A DNA stretch of 64,000 nucleotides, taken from positions 14,269 to 78,268 of the forward strand of contig DASRLO010000071.1 of NCBI GenBank assembly GCA_035648415.1. The letters run 5' to 3'. The notes beneath the pieces are model-generated. The model was not told where the DNA came from. It did not search any database and saw nothing but the letters and a program-made list of their open reading frames with translations. Position 1 is the stretch's first letter. Each line of letters opens with the position of its first letter. The DNA comes from DATARH01 sp035648415. GTDB taxonomy: Bacteria > Pseudomonadota > Alphaproteobacteria > ATCC43930 > CGMCC-115725. A program made the translations under genes and the position numbers. This document shows, one piece after another, positions 34,419-43,364 of the stretch.

Positions 34419-35825
34419 ATGTCCTCCCTTCGCATCAGCCATCAGAACCAAGGCCGGGCCGCCGGGCTGTCGGCTTCGGCCGGCGACACCACGCGGTCCG
34501 CGACACCCGACGATGCGCGATTTGCCGACACGCTCGGTGCGGCCGGGATGGCCTGCAAAAGCGTCGGCGATGGATCGTCGGACAGCTTGCCGGGCAATGC
34601 CGCCGACGGCATGGCGCCGCCGCGCCGGCGAACCGAGGCTCACGCCGCGGGCGACGCAACCGCCGCGCTCGTGGCGGAGGGATTGGCCGGGCCGAGCGCG
34701 GCCGATGGCTTCGCGGCGACGGATGCGGCCCTTGGCGCCGCGGGAGCCGAGGGCGATCGTCAGCCGGCGGCGGGCGCCCGCGGCGACGCCGGCGCTCTCG
34801 CGACGCTGCCCGCGTCCGCGACGGCGGGATGGGCGGTCACGACGGGTGCGGGCTCGGCGCCGGGCGCGAGACCAAATGATGTTTTCAGCGACCTCGTCGC
34901 CGACGGTTCCCGTGCCGCAGCCCAGGCAGGGCCGGCCGGAGACGCTGCTTCGCAACCTGGGGCTACCCCGTCCGCGAGCGAGTTGCCGCCCGCCGCCGTT
35001 CCGGCGGACCCGCTCGCCGCAATAGCGAGATCGGCGGCCGAAACCACCCCGTCCGTTGCCCGGCCAGCGGACGATTTGACCGCTGGCCCGGCAACGGCCG
35101 ACCCGTCATTCCCGGCAGCGGCGGAGGCGGCCGGTCCGTCGCGAAGCATTACCCCAGGCGCGGCCTCCGGGCCGGCCCGCTCGCACGCGACGCCGACCCC
35201 ATCGGTCTCGCTGGCGGCGCCGTCCGGGAGTCTTTCGCTGATCGTCGCGGACACTGCCGACGATTCCGGTCGTGGCGCGGGCGAGCGAGGCGACGATCGC
35301 GGCCGCTTCACGCCCATTTCCGTCGCGCCTGCCGCCGGAGACGGAACCGCCGGCGCGTCGCCCGCCGGAGCCGATCCGGCTCCTGCATCGGCGCAGCCCG
35401 CGCCCACGCCGGCCCTGACCTCGGATGTCGCCACCTCCACCGTTCGCGGACAAGTGGCGGATGCGCTCGTGCGGCTGGCGTCGAGCGGATCGCGCGAGAT
35501 GGTGATCCGCCTGCATCCGGCGGAGCTGGGCGACCTTACGGTGCGGGTGGCGGTCAACGGACGGGATGTCACGGCATGGTTCGCCTCGCCGCAGCCCCAG
35601 GTGCAGAGCGCCATCAGCGACGCGATGGGGCAGCTCCAGGCCGGCCTCGGCAATGCCGGATACAATTTGAGCGGCGCCTGGGTCGGCGGCGATGGCTCGG
35701 GAGCCTGGCGGCAAAGCGCCAGATCCAGTCCGTCGCCGTCCGTGCCGGCCGCGACGGGCGATGTCTCACGGCCGGGCGTCGCCGGTTCTCGGCCGCTTTC
35801 TTCCGGGATGAGCATCTATGTCTGA
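34419..35825 (+). CDS. fliK: Flagellar hook-length control protein FliK
   Basis: 468 residues. The first 330 are a disordered Ala/Pro/Gly/Asp-rich ruler typical of FliK. The C-terminal substrate-switch domain is recognisable: LASSGSREMVIRLHPAELGD, LTVRVAVNGRDVTAWFASPQ, QSAISDAMGQLQAGLGNAGY. FliK is secreted while the hook grows and signals FlhB to switch to filament export. The stop overlaps fliM by 8 bp. Assignment rests on the C-terminal domain and position. Confidence 0.9.
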   Translation: MSSLRISHQNQGRAAGLSASAGDTTRSATPDDARFADTLGAAGMACKSVGDGSSDSLPGNAADGMAPPRRRTEAHAAGDATAALVAEGLAGPSAADGFAATDAALGAAGAEGDRQPAAGARGDAGALATLPASATAGWAVTTGAGSAPGARPNDVFSDLVADGSRAAAQAGPAGDAASQPGATPSASELPPAAVPADPLAAIARSAAETTPSVARPADDLTAGPATADPSFPAAAEAAGPSRSITPGAASGPARSHATPTPSVSLAAPSGSLSLIVADTADDSGRGAGERGDDRGRFTPISVAPAAGDGTAGASPAGADPAPASAQPAPTPALTSDVATSTVRGQVADALVRLASSGSREMVIRLHPAELGDLTVRVAVNGRDVTAWFASPQPQVQSAISDAMGQLQAGLGNAGYNLSGAWVGGDGSGAWRQSARSSPSPSVPAATGDVSRPGVAGSRPLSSGMSIYV

Positions 35826-36774
35826 TGTCGCTGACCAAGCCTCGGCTCCCGAGAAATACAGCCTTTTCGCGAAATCGCGGTCGACGCGGAACCGGATTTC
35901 GACGCTTGAGCCGAACCTGCAACGCATCAACGACCGTTTCGCGCGGTTTCTGCGCGGCGCGCTGCTGCAGCACCTGCGTCGAGCGGTGACGATAATCCCG
36001 ACCGGGATCGAACTCGTCGAGCATCGCGAGCTGCTGGAGAGGCTGCCGAGCCCGATTCATCTGACCTTGTTCAATATGAAGCCGCTGCGCGGGACGGTCG
36101 TGCTGATGGTCGATGCCTCGCTCGTCGGCGCGATCGTCGAGAGCCGGTTCGGCGGCAACGGGCGGTTCCCGATCAACATCGCGAACCGCGAGTTCACGCC
36201 GTTCGAACTCAAATCGATGCGCCGTGTCGTCGATACGACATTGGAGCAATTCACCAGCGCCTGGGAACCGGTCGGCCGCTTCGAAATCGAGACCCTACGG
36301 CACGAGACCAACCCGCAATTCGCCGGGTTCGCCACTGCCGAAGACCTTATCATGGTCAGCGGCTTCGATATCGCCATCGACCACGGCAACGGCAGGCTGG
36401 AAACCTATATCCCGGTTGCCGGGGTCGAACCGCTGCAGGACCAGATGACCTCCGGCATCGTCGCCGAAGTGGTCGATCACGACCTGCGCTGGTCGGAACG
36501 GCTGAAGGCGAGCGTCGCGCAGGCCGACATTACCCTCAATGCCGAACTCGGCAAGATCGAGATCAGCGTCGGCGATCTGATCGCGCTGCGTCCCGGCAAC
36601 GTCTTCGAGATGGACCGGCCGGAGACGATCGTCGTCGAGGCGGGCGGCGTGCCGTTGTTTCGCGGAAAATGGGGGCGGCATGGCAGCAAGATCGGGATTC
36701 TCGTCGAGGAACGCCTGCCGCTCACGCCGGACGAGCTCACGGTGCGGATCAGCGGCGGTGGGAAGGATGATTGA
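35818..36774 (+). CDS. fliM: Flagellar motor switch protein FliM, lacking the N-terminal CheY-binding motif
   Basis: 318-residue C-ring protein. The middle domain has IVESRFGGNGRFPINIANRE (GGxG motif) and FTPFELKSMRRVVD; the C-terminal SpoA-type domain has LNAELGKIEISVGDLIALRP and FRGKWGRHGSKIGILVEERL. The start (SDVADQASAPEKYSLFAKSR) has no LSQxEIDALL-like motif, the CheY-P docking peptide found in most FliM. It may therefore respond to CheY differently or not at all. Confidence 0.94.
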   Translation: MSDVADQASAPEKYSLFAKSRSTRNRISTLEPNLQRINDRFARFLRGALLQHLRRAVTIIPTGIELVEHRELLERLPSPIHLTLFNMKPLRGTVVLMVDASLVGAIVESRFGGNGRFPINIANREFTPFELKSMRRVVDTTLEQFTSAWEPVGRFEIETLRHETNPQFAGFATAEDLIMVSGFDIAIDHGNGRLETYIPVAGVEPLQDQMTSGIVAEVVDHDLRWSERLKASVAQADITLNAELGKIEISVGDLIALRPGNVFEMDRPETIVVEAGGVPLFRGKWGRHGSKIGILVEERLPLTPDELTVRISGGGKDD

Positions 36775-37187
36775 TGGCCGATAGTCCTTCCATCGCCGAT
36801 CCGCTACCGGAGGCGGCGGCGGGCGGGCCGTCCGCTTTCGCCAAGCTCGAACCGGCCGCGCCGGCTGCGTCCGCTCCGGCTGCGTCCGCTCCGGCTGCGG
36901 ATGAGTCGAGCGCTCCGGTTTCCGCCAGCCGCCTCGATCTCGTGTTCGACGTGCCGGTTTGCCTCTCGGTGGAGCTGGGACGCACCGATATCTCGATCCG
37001 CGACGTCGTCAGTCTGGGGCGCGGCTCGATCATCGAGTTGGACCGAGGGCCGGGCACGCCGCTCGACGTTCGCGTCAATGGCGTCCTGATCGGGCGCGGC
37101 GAGGTCGTGCTGATCAACGCCGAGAAGCTCGGTCTGCGCTTTGTCGAGGTCGTCAGCCAGGCCGAGAACTCGAAGCGATCGGCCTAG
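36774..37187 (+). CDS. fliN: Flagellar motor switch protein FliN
   Basis: 137 residues. The C-terminal 80 form the SpoA domain: DLVFDVPVCLSVELGRTDIS, VVSLGRGSIIELDR, PLDVRVNGVLIGRGEVVLIN, ending in FVEVV. The N-terminal 50 are Ala/Pro-rich and include a short DNA repeat coding PAASA (about 36861-36899). ATG 36774 overlaps the last base of the fliM stop (TGATG). Confidence 0.96.
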   Translation: MADSPSIADPLPEAAAGGPSAFAKLEPAAPAASAPAASAPAADESSAPVSASRLDLVFDVPVCLSVELGRTDISIRDVVSLGRGSIIELDRGPGTPLDVRVNGVLIGRGEVVLINAEKLGLRFVEVVSQAENSKRSA

Positions 37188-37196
37188 GGGCGGGGG

Positions 37197-37460
37197 ATGA
37201 ACGGGGTACCGCAGGCAACCCACGCCGCGTTGCTGACGATCTTCTATGTCGCCGGGCCGGTGCTCGGCGTCATTCTGGTGATTGGCGTCGTCGTCAGCGT
37301 GTTTCTCGCGGTCACCCAGATCAACGAGCCGACGCTGAGCTTCGTGCCGAAGTTTCTCGGCACCGGCATTGCGCTCGTCCTGCTCGGGCCGTGGCTGCTC
37401 CGTCAGCTTGAGGCTTTCGCGGTCGCGATCCTCAGCGGTTTGCCGGGCATGCTGTCATGA
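37197..37460 (+). CDS. fliQ: Flagellar export gate protein FliQ, copy 1
   Basis: 87 residues, two membrane helices: LLTIFYVAGPVLGVILVIGV and GIALVLLGPWLLRQLEAFAV. The family core SVFLAVTQINEPTLSFVPKF is canonical. FliQ packs around FliP-FliR in the export gate. It has 4 bp overlap with flhA (ATGA). A second fliQ gene lies at 47007-47276 in the usual fliP-fliQ-fliR position. By motif this copy is the closer one to standard FliQ. Confidence 0.93.
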   Translation: MNGVPQATHAALLTIFYVAGPVLGVILVIGVVVSVFLAVTQINEPTLSFVPKFLGTGIALVLLGPWLLRQLEAFAVAILSGLPGMLS

Positions 37461-39574
37461 GCCTCCCGGCGGCGCCCGCCGCGCGCGGCTTCGATTTCGC
37501 CGCGTGGCGACGGCAACTTCCCTCGCTTGCCGCGCCGCTCGGGTTCGTCCTGATCCTGGCGATGGTGATCGTGCCGCTACCGCCGTTCGCGCTCGACATC
37601 CTGTTCACGTTCAATATCTGCTTCGGGCTGATGATACTCTTGGCGGCGCTGTACACCGCGAAGCCGACTGATTTCTCATCGTTTCCGACCCTCCTTCTGA
37701 TGACGACGCTGATGCGGCTGTCTCTCAACGTCGCGGCGGCGCGGGTCATCCTGCTGGACGGCTACCAGGGCGAAGATGCCGCGGGCCGGGTGATCCAGTC
37801 GTTCGGCGCCTTTGTCATCGGCGGCAATTACGCGGTCGGCATCGCGGTTTTCGCGATTCTCGTCATCATCAACTTCGTCGTCATCACCAAGGGCGCCGGG
37901 CGCATCGCCGAAGTCGCGGCGCGCTTTGTGCTGGACGGCATGCCGGGCAAGCAGATGGCGATCGACGCCGATCTCAACGCCGGGCTGATCAACCAGGAAG
38001 AGGCGACCAAGCGTCGACAGGAGGTCGGCCGCGAGGCCGATTTCTTCGGCGCGATGGACGGCGCCAGCAAATTCGTGCGCGGCGATGCGGTCGCCGCGGT
38101 GCTGATCCTGTTCATCAACCTGCTCGGCGGCCTCATCATCGGCGTCTGGCAGCACGAGCTGACCCTCGGCGAGGCCGGACAGACCTATACGCTCTTGACC
38201 ATCGGCGACGGCTTGGTGGCGCAAATCCCGGCGCTCGTCATCTCGTCGGCGGCCGGCATCGTCGTCAGCCGGGTGACGACCGGCGCCGATGTCGGCAGCC
38301 AGATCGTCTCGCAACTCGCGATTTTCCCGAAGGCGTGGTGGCTCGCCTCTGGGCTCGTCGGCACGTTTGGCTTGGTGCCCGGCATGCCGCATCTGCCGTT
38401 CCTGGTCTTCGCCGGGTTGCTCGGCGCCGGCGCGCGGTGGATTTCGCGCGAGCAGGCGCGCGCCGCGATCGCCCCGCCGCCTCCGCCGCCCGCGGCGGAG
38501 CCGGCCGAGATCGATATCGGCGTCGTCGAGCTGGTTGAGCCGCTGGAGATCCAGGTCGGCTATCGATTGGTTGGACTGGTCAGTAAGGAGCGCGACGGCG
38601 GGTTGCTCCGCCGGCTGCGCGCGGTGCGCCGCCAGGTTTCGCGCGAGTTCGGCTTTCTGGTGCCGGTCGTGCATGTCCGCGACAACCCCGATTTGCGCTC
38701 GACCGGGTATCGCATCCTGCTCTACGGCGTCGAGTGCGCGGCGGGAGAGGTGCATCCCGACCGGCTCTTGGCGATGACGTCGGGCAAGGTGCTGGCCGAA
38801 ATCCAGGGCATCCTCGGCCGGGACCCGGTGTTCGGCCGGCCGGCGCATTGGATCGCGCCGGCGACGGCGGACCAGGCGCGCGCCGCCGGATACACGGTGT
38901 TCGACGCGGCTGTGGTGATCGCCACGCATTTCGAACACGTCGCCCGCGATCATGTTGAGACCCTTTTCGGGCGCGCCGAACTCGATGCGGTGCTGGCGTA
39001 CTTGAACAAGCTGATCCCCAAGCTCGTCGAGGAATTGACCCCGAAGCTGCTGCCGCTGACCGCCGTGCACACGGTGCTCGGCAGCCTGCTTGCCGAGCAG
39101 ATACCGATCCGCGATTTGAGGACGATCGTCGCCGCCCTGATCGACGGCGCCGCGACGACGCAGGAGCCGCGGGCGCTGCACGAGCTCGTCCGGCTGAAGC
39201 TCGGCGGCTACATCGTGCAGACGGTGTTCGGCGCGGTCGACGAGTTGAAGGTGATGGCCCTCGAGCCCGATCTCGAACGCCTGCTGCACGATGTCGTGAA
39301 GCTGTCGTCGACCACCGGCGCGTTCGGGATCGAGCCTGGATTGGCTGAGGAGCTGCGCGCCGCGGCAACCGCCGCGGCGGCACGGCTCGAGGCGATGGCT
39401 TCGGTCGCCGCGATCGTCACCCGCCCCGAGCTGCGCGAGCTGGTGGCGCAATTGCTGCGCCCGGCGAGGCCGCGCGTCTGGACCTTCTCCTATCCCGAGA
39501 TTCCGCCGCAAAAGCGCATAAAAGTCGTCGAGCTGCTCGGCCGCCCCTCCGGGAAACCGAGCGATGCCGACTGA
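37457..39574 (+). CDS. flhA: Flagellar export gate protein FlhA
   Basis: 705 residues. Eight N-terminal membrane helices with the conserved FHIPEP-type loop region (FVLDGMPGKQMAIDADLNAG, GAMDGASKFVRGDAVAAVLI), a linker, and the cytoplasmic ring domain (IQVGYRLVGLV, LGRDPVFGRPAHWI, FGRAELDAVLAYLNKLIPKL). FlhA uses proton flow to drive export and docks chaperone-substrate complexes. It lies between fliQ1 and fliA with overlaps at both ends. Confidence 0.98.
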   Translation: MSLPAAPAARGFDFAAWRRQLPSLAAPLGFVLILAMVIVPLPPFALDILFTFNICFGLMILLAALYTAKPTDFSSFPTLLLMTTLMRLSLNVAAARVILLDGYQGEDAAGRVIQSFGAFVIGGNYAVGIAVFAILVIINFVVITKGAGRIAEVAARFVLDGMPGKQMAIDADLNAGLINQEEATKRRQEVGREADFFGAMDGASKFVRGDAVAAVLILFINLLGGLIIGVWQHELTLGEAGQTYTLLTIGDGLVAQIPALVISSAAGIVVSRVTTGADVGSQIVSQLAIFPKAWWLASGLVGTFGLVPGMPHLPFLVFAGLLGAGARWISREQARAAIAPPPPPPAAEPAEIDIGVVELVEPLEIQVGYRLVGLVSKERDGGLLRRLRAVRRQVSREFGFLVPVVHVRDNPDLRSTGYRILLYGVECAAGEVHPDRLLAMTSGKVLAEIQGILGRDPVFGRPAHWIAPATADQARAAGYTVFDAAVVIATHFEHVARDHVETLFGRAELDAVLAYLNKLIPKLVEELTPKLLPLTAVHTVLGSLLAEQIPIRDLRTIVAALIDGAATTQEPRALHELVRLKLGGYIVQTVFGAVDELKVMALEPDLERLLHDVVKLSSTTGAFGIEPGLAEELRAAATAAAARLEAMASVAAIVTRPELRELVAQLLRPARPRVWTFSYPEIPPQKRIKVVELLGRPSGKPSDAD

Positions 39575-40376
39575 CCCCGATGCCCAGGTTCTGGAGCGCC
39601 GGAGCGCCGCGGCGGTTGCCGACTTGCGGTCTGCGCCGGGAGCCGCTTTCCCCTGCGGCTACGCCTCGCATTTTGACGAGGGCGAGATCATCCGGCAGTT
39701 CGTGCCGGTTGTGAAGCGGTTGGCGCTGCGCCTCAAGGGACGCCTGCCCGAGACGGTTCAGCTCGACGATCTGATCCAGGCAGGGCTTATCGCGGTGCTG
39801 CGGCTTTCACGTCATGCCGGGTTGGCGCCGCCGTCCGACCCGGTGCTGCAGCGCTCGATCGTCAACGCGATGATCGACGAGGTGCGCCGCGAAATCTGGG
39901 CGCCGGTGCGCACCGTCCGCCTCGCCAAGGCCGCCGGTCAGGCGATGCGCGCGGTCAAGTCGCGCCTTGGCCGGGACGGCAGCGACGAGGAAATCGCGGC
40001 CGAGATGGGCCTTCCGCTCAGGGAATACCACGTCGTGCTCGTCGAGATCGCCGGCATCCGGCTGCTGCAACTCGACGAATTCGACGAGGCCGCTGGGGAC
40101 CCGCTTCAGGCCGCCGACAACCAAGACGCCGCGCTCGACCGCAGCCGCATGATGACCGCGCTCGCCGAGTCGATCTCGGCGCTGCCCGAGCGGGAAAAGC
40201 TCGTCGTCTCGCTCTACTACGAGCGGGAACTGAACATGGAGGAAGTCGGGGCGGTGCTCGGCCTCGACAAATCGACGGTCTGCCGGGTGCATGGGCGCGC
40301 CCTTTTGATGCTTCGCGACGTGCTGGCCGATTGGCGGGCGGAGGCAACCTCGCCGCCACCGGGTTCGGGAGATTAA
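39564..40376 (+). CDS. fliA: Sigma-28 factor FliA
   Basis: 270-residue sigma-70 family protein of the FliA/WhiG group. Region 2 is YVIRQF-like (FVPVVKRLALRLKGRLPETV, QLDDLIQAGLIAVLRLSRHA), region 3 is GQAMRAVKSRLGRDGSDEEI, region 4 is LPEREKLVVSLYYERELNME plus VLGLDKSTVCRVHGRAL. It should direct late flagellar (filament, chemotaxis) transcription; none of those genes is here. Many alphaproteobacteria lack fliA. The start overlaps flhA by 11 bp. Confidence 0.94.
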   Translation: MPTDPDAQVLERRSAAAVADLRSAPGAAFPCGYASHFDEGEIIRQFVPVVKRLALRLKGRLPETVQLDDLIQAGLIAVLRLSRHAGLAPPSDPVLQRSIVNAMIDEVRREIWAPVRTVRLAKAAGQAMRAVKSRLGRDGSDEEIAAEMGLPLREYHVVLVEIAGIRLLQLDEFDEAAGDPLQAADNQDAALDRSRMMTALAESISALPEREKLVVSLYYERELNMEEVGAVLGLDKSTVCRVHGRALLMLRDVLADWRAEATSPPPGSGD

Positions 40377-40379
40377 CGC

Positions 40380-41201
40380 GTGGATTTTCTATCGATAGTC
40401 GGCCTGGTGATGGGCGTCGGGGCGATCATTGCTTCGATGACGCTCGACGGCGGCAATGTCGGTGCGTTGCTGCAGTTTTCCGCCTTTGTCATCGTCGGCG
40501 GCGGCACCCTCGCCGCGGTGCTGGTGCAGACCCCGCTCAGCATCTTCCTGCGCGGCTTGAAGATGCTGTTGTGGATCTTCCTGCCGCCCAGGGACGACCG
40601 CCCCGACCAGCTGCGCCAGATCACCGACTGGCTGCGCATCGCGCGCCATCAATTCGTCCTGGCGCTCGATCCGGTCGCCGAGCAGCAGACCGACCCGTTC
40701 ATCCGCCAGGCCCTGCGGCTGGTTGTCGACGGCATCGAAGCGCCGCAAATCCGCGTGGTCCTCGAAACCAACATCCAGACCTCGGCGCATGAGGAGATGC
40801 TCGGCGCCGAGATGTACGAGGCGATGGGCGGCTATGCGCCGACGGTCGGCATTCTCGGCGCGGTGATGGGGCTTATCACCGTGATGTCGCATCTCGATGA
40901 TCCTTCGAAGCTCGGCGAAGGGATCGCCACCGCCTTTGTCGCCACGGTCTACGGCGTCGGGCTCGCCAATTTGTTTCTGCTGCCGGTGGCCGCGAAACTG
41001 AAATTCCTCGTGAAGCGCCGGGTGCGGCGGCTCGAGATGATCACCGAGGGGATGATCGGCATCGCCATCCTCGAAAGCCCGCTGCAGCTCGAAGTGAGGC
41101 TGCGCAGCTTTATGGAGCACGGCCACGCGGAAGACGCCGGCGATCGCGGCGCCGAGGAAGCGGAAGCGAACCCAAGTCCGGCCGCGGCCGCGGCCGACTA
41201 G
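40380..41201 (+). CDS. motA: Flagellar stator protein MotA
   Basis: 273 residues, four membrane helices: the first pair is at the N-terminus (LSIVGLVMGVGAIIASMTLD, FSAFVIVGGGTLAAVLVQTP), the second at APTVGILGAVMGLITVMSHL and IATAFVATVYGVGLANLFLL. The cytoplasmic loop has LRQITDWLRIARHQ and the charged region that meets FliG. PomA-like in loop length. Starts at GTG 40380, 3 bp after fliA. Confidence 0.96.
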   Translation: MDFLSIVGLVMGVGAIIASMTLDGGNVGALLQFSAFVIVGGGTLAAVLVQTPLSIFLRGLKMLLWIFLPPRDDRPDQLRQITDWLRIARHQFVLALDPVAEQQTDPFIRQALRLVVDGIEAPQIRVVLETNIQTSAHEEMLGAEMYEAMGGYAPTVGILGAVMGLITVMSHLDDPSKLGEGIATAFVATVYGVGLANLFLLPVAAKLKFLVKRRVRRLEMITEGMIGIAILESPLQLEVRLRSFMEHGHAEDAGDRGAEEAEANPSPAAAAAD

Positions 41202-41236
41202 CGAATGGGCGCGGCATCTGACGACGGAGAGCGGAA

Positions 41237-42274
41237 GTGAAAAATCTCGAACCGGAAAAGCCCCCAAACCACGAGCGGTGGATCATTTCCTATGCCGATT
41301 TCACGACGCTGCTGCTGGCGACCTTTGTCGTCATGTACGCGGTGTCGACGATCAACTCGTCGAAATTCCAGCAGATGGCCGAGTCGTTCTCGACCGCCTT
41401 TATCGGGCGCACCACGCACATCCAGGACAGCGGTTTCGCGGCGGCGCAGAAGGCCCCCTTTACCGCCATGCCCAACCCGGTGCACCTGCCCATCATAACC
41501 CGCGAGCAGGAGGTCAAGAACCTCCCCCCGGCGATGCGCCAAGAGCCGACAAGCGGCGATCCCAACCAGAAATCGGAGAACGGCAAGTACCTGGCGAGCG
41601 GCGGCGAGGCGACGCCGCCGCCAATCCAGGCGCAGCTCCAGGGTCACACGGAAGAAAGCGTCGCCGCGCCGAACGATCCGCTGCGGCAACAGGTTGAGGA
41701 GCGGGTTCACGACCTCGACGCCGCGTACAACCAGCTCACCACGGCGCTGGCCCAGCTGATCGGCAAGGGCGAGGTCCATGTTTCCCTGCAGTCGCTGGGG
41801 GTGGTCGTCGATATCAACGAGGTGCTGCTGTTCAACAGCGGCAAGGCCGATCTGACGCCGGCCGCGCTGCCGCTGATCGACGAGATCGCGAGAATCCTCG
41901 CCGGCCTGCACTACCAGATCCAGGTCAACGGCTTCACCGACAACGTGCGGATCCACACCGCGCAGTTCGACTCGAACTGGGATCTGTCGGCGACCCGGGC
42001 GATCTCGGTGGTAAAGCGCTTCGTCGCCGCGGATATCGATCCGACGCTGCTGGTCGGCGCCGGCTTTGGCGAATACCACCCCGTCGCCTCCAACGAGACG
42101 ACGGATGGCAGGGCGACCAATCGACGGGTCTCGATCGTTGTGGTTTCGCCGGTCGAGGGCAGCGATCCGGCGCGGACGCGCCTGCTCGGCAGCGCCGCGG
42201 AGCGCGCCGCCGCCTCGGCGCCGGCTTCCGCCGCCGCGCCGCCGCCCGCTGTCGCACCGTCCTCGGCGCAATAG
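41237..42274 (+). CDS. motB: Flagellar stator protein MotB
   Basis: 345 residues. One N-terminal membrane helix (WIISYADFTTLLLATFVVMY) with the proton-carrying Asp at about residue 21. A plug and linker rich in Pro/Gln follow, then the peptidoglycan-binding OmpA-like domain (LGVVVDINEVLLFNSGKADL, QVNGFTDN, LSATRAISVVKRF, GRATNRRVSIVV). The tail is Ala-rich. Start GTG 41237, GGAGAG upstream. It forms the stator with MotA. Confidence 0.96.
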   Translation: MKNLEPEKPPNHERWIISYADFTTLLLATFVVMYAVSTINSSKFQQMAESFSTAFIGRTTHIQDSGFAAAQKAPFTAMPNPVHLPIITREQEVKNLPPAMRQEPTSGDPNQKSENGKYLASGGEATPPPIQAQLQGHTEESVAAPNDPLRQQVEERVHDLDAAYNQLTTALAQLIGKGEVHVSLQSLGVVVDINEVLLFNSGKADLTPAALPLIDEIARILAGLHYQIQVNGFTDNVRIHTAQFDSNWDLSATRAISVVKRFVAADIDPTLLVGAGFGEYHPVASNETTDGRATNRRVSIVVVSPVEGSDPARTRLLGSAAERAAASAPASAAAPPPAVAPSSAQ

Positions 42275-42297
42275 CCGCGTCGCCGCCAACGCCCGCA

Positions 42298-42579
42298 ATG
42301 GCCCGATCCGCCAAGAAGAAGGCACCAAAGGCGACCAAGCTGGGCGGGTTGCGGCCGGTGCTGCTGGCGTTCGGTCTCGGGCTTTACTGGTTTGTCGAGC
42401 ATCAGGATGGCGGCGCGGACGCGGATGCGCCGATGTGGGGTTATTTGGTGATGGCCGGCGTGCGTCTGCTCGCGGCCTTCGTCGGCGCCTGGTTCATCGT
42501 ATCGGCGGTGCGGCTCGCCGTCGCGCTCCTCAGGTTCGCGCTCGCCTATCTGCGGGCGCTGTGGCCGCAGGAAGGCTGA
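42298..42579 (+). CDS. Small membrane protein in the flagellar cluster
   Basis: 93 residues, unrecognised. A very basic start (ARSAKKKAPKATK) and two or three hydrophobic segments (LRPVLLAFGLGLYWFV, WGYLVMAGVRLLAAFVGAWF, VRLAVALLRFALAYL). It overlaps the fliH start (TGATG), so it is translated in the same unit. A role in stator or export-gate assembly is possible by context only. Confidence 0.6.
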   Translation: MARSAKKKAPKATKLGGLRPVLLAFGLGLYWFVEHQDGGADADAPMWGYLVMAGVRLLAAFVGAWFIVSAVRLAVALLRFALAYLRALWPQEG

Positions 42580-43364
42580 TGGGCACACGGCCAAACCTCG
42601 CGGGGGTTTCGGTGCTTCCCTTCCAATTCCCCCCGCTTAAGGAGGCATCGGCGGCAAAGCCGGAAGCCGTCGTTGCCGCCGGCGACGCCGGGCCGCTCGA
42701 CGAAAACGCCGCGGCCGCCCCGCTGCTGGCGAATGGGACAAATTCCCATCCCGGCGGCATCGAACCCGCCGTCGAGATGGCGGCCGCGCTAGCCCAAGCC
42801 CGCGCCGAAGGTTTGCGGCTTGGTATCCAAGAAGGACGCGAGAAGGGTTACGCCGCGGGCTTTGCCGAGGGGCTCGAAGCGGGCGAGGCGAGCCTGGGCG
42901 CGGCGGCGCGGCGTCTGGCGGCAATCGTCCTGCGCTTGGGCGGGCCGCTGACAGCGCTGGAGCAGCCGGTCGAGGAGGCGGTGGCGGCGCTGGCGCTCGA
43001 GGTGGCGCGTTGCGTCATCGGCGGCGAAGTCAAGCGGTCGCGCGAATTCTTGGTGCGGCTGATCCGCGAAGCGATCGCCAAGGTCCCACTCGAGATGGCC
43101 GCGCCCCGGATCATCCTGAACCCGGTCGATCTCGATCTTGTGCGCCGGCTGGTGCCGGAAATCGGCAGAGGCGGCGCGACGCTCGCCGCCGACGACTCGA
43201 TCGAAGCCGGCGGCTGCCTGGTTGTCGCCGACGGCGAAGAGCAGCCGCTCAAGGACCGCCGCTGGAACCCGCGCAACGCCGACGCGGTCTCGCAGGTCAA
43301 CCTGACCCTGGCGTCGCGCTGGCGCGAGGTGATGCTGACCCTGTTCGACGGTGAAGACGAATGA
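42579..43364 (+). CDS. fliH: Flagellar export ATPase regulator FliH
   Basis: 261 residues. The GxxxG-rich helix LGIQEGREKGYAAGFAEGLE is typical of FliH. The C-terminal half has the V-ATPase-E-like domain: ALALEVARCVIGGEVKRSRE, IREAIAKVPLEMAAPRIILN and SIEAGGCLVVADGE. FliH dimers hold FliI at the export gate. Overlaps fliI by 4 bp (ATGA). N-terminus weakly conserved, as usual. Confidence 0.9.
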   Translation: MGTRPNLAGVSVLPFQFPPLKEASAAKPEAVVAAGDAGPLDENAAAAPLLANGTNSHPGGIEPAVEMAAALAQARAEGLRLGIQEGREKGYAAGFAEGLEAGEASLGAAARRLAAIVLRLGGPLTALEQPVEEAVAALALEVARCVIGGEVKRSREFLVRLIREAIAKVPLEMAAPRIILNPVDLDLVRRLVPEIGRGGATLAADDSIEAGGCLVVADGEEQPLKDRRWNPRNADAVSQVNLTLASRWREVMLTLFDGEDE

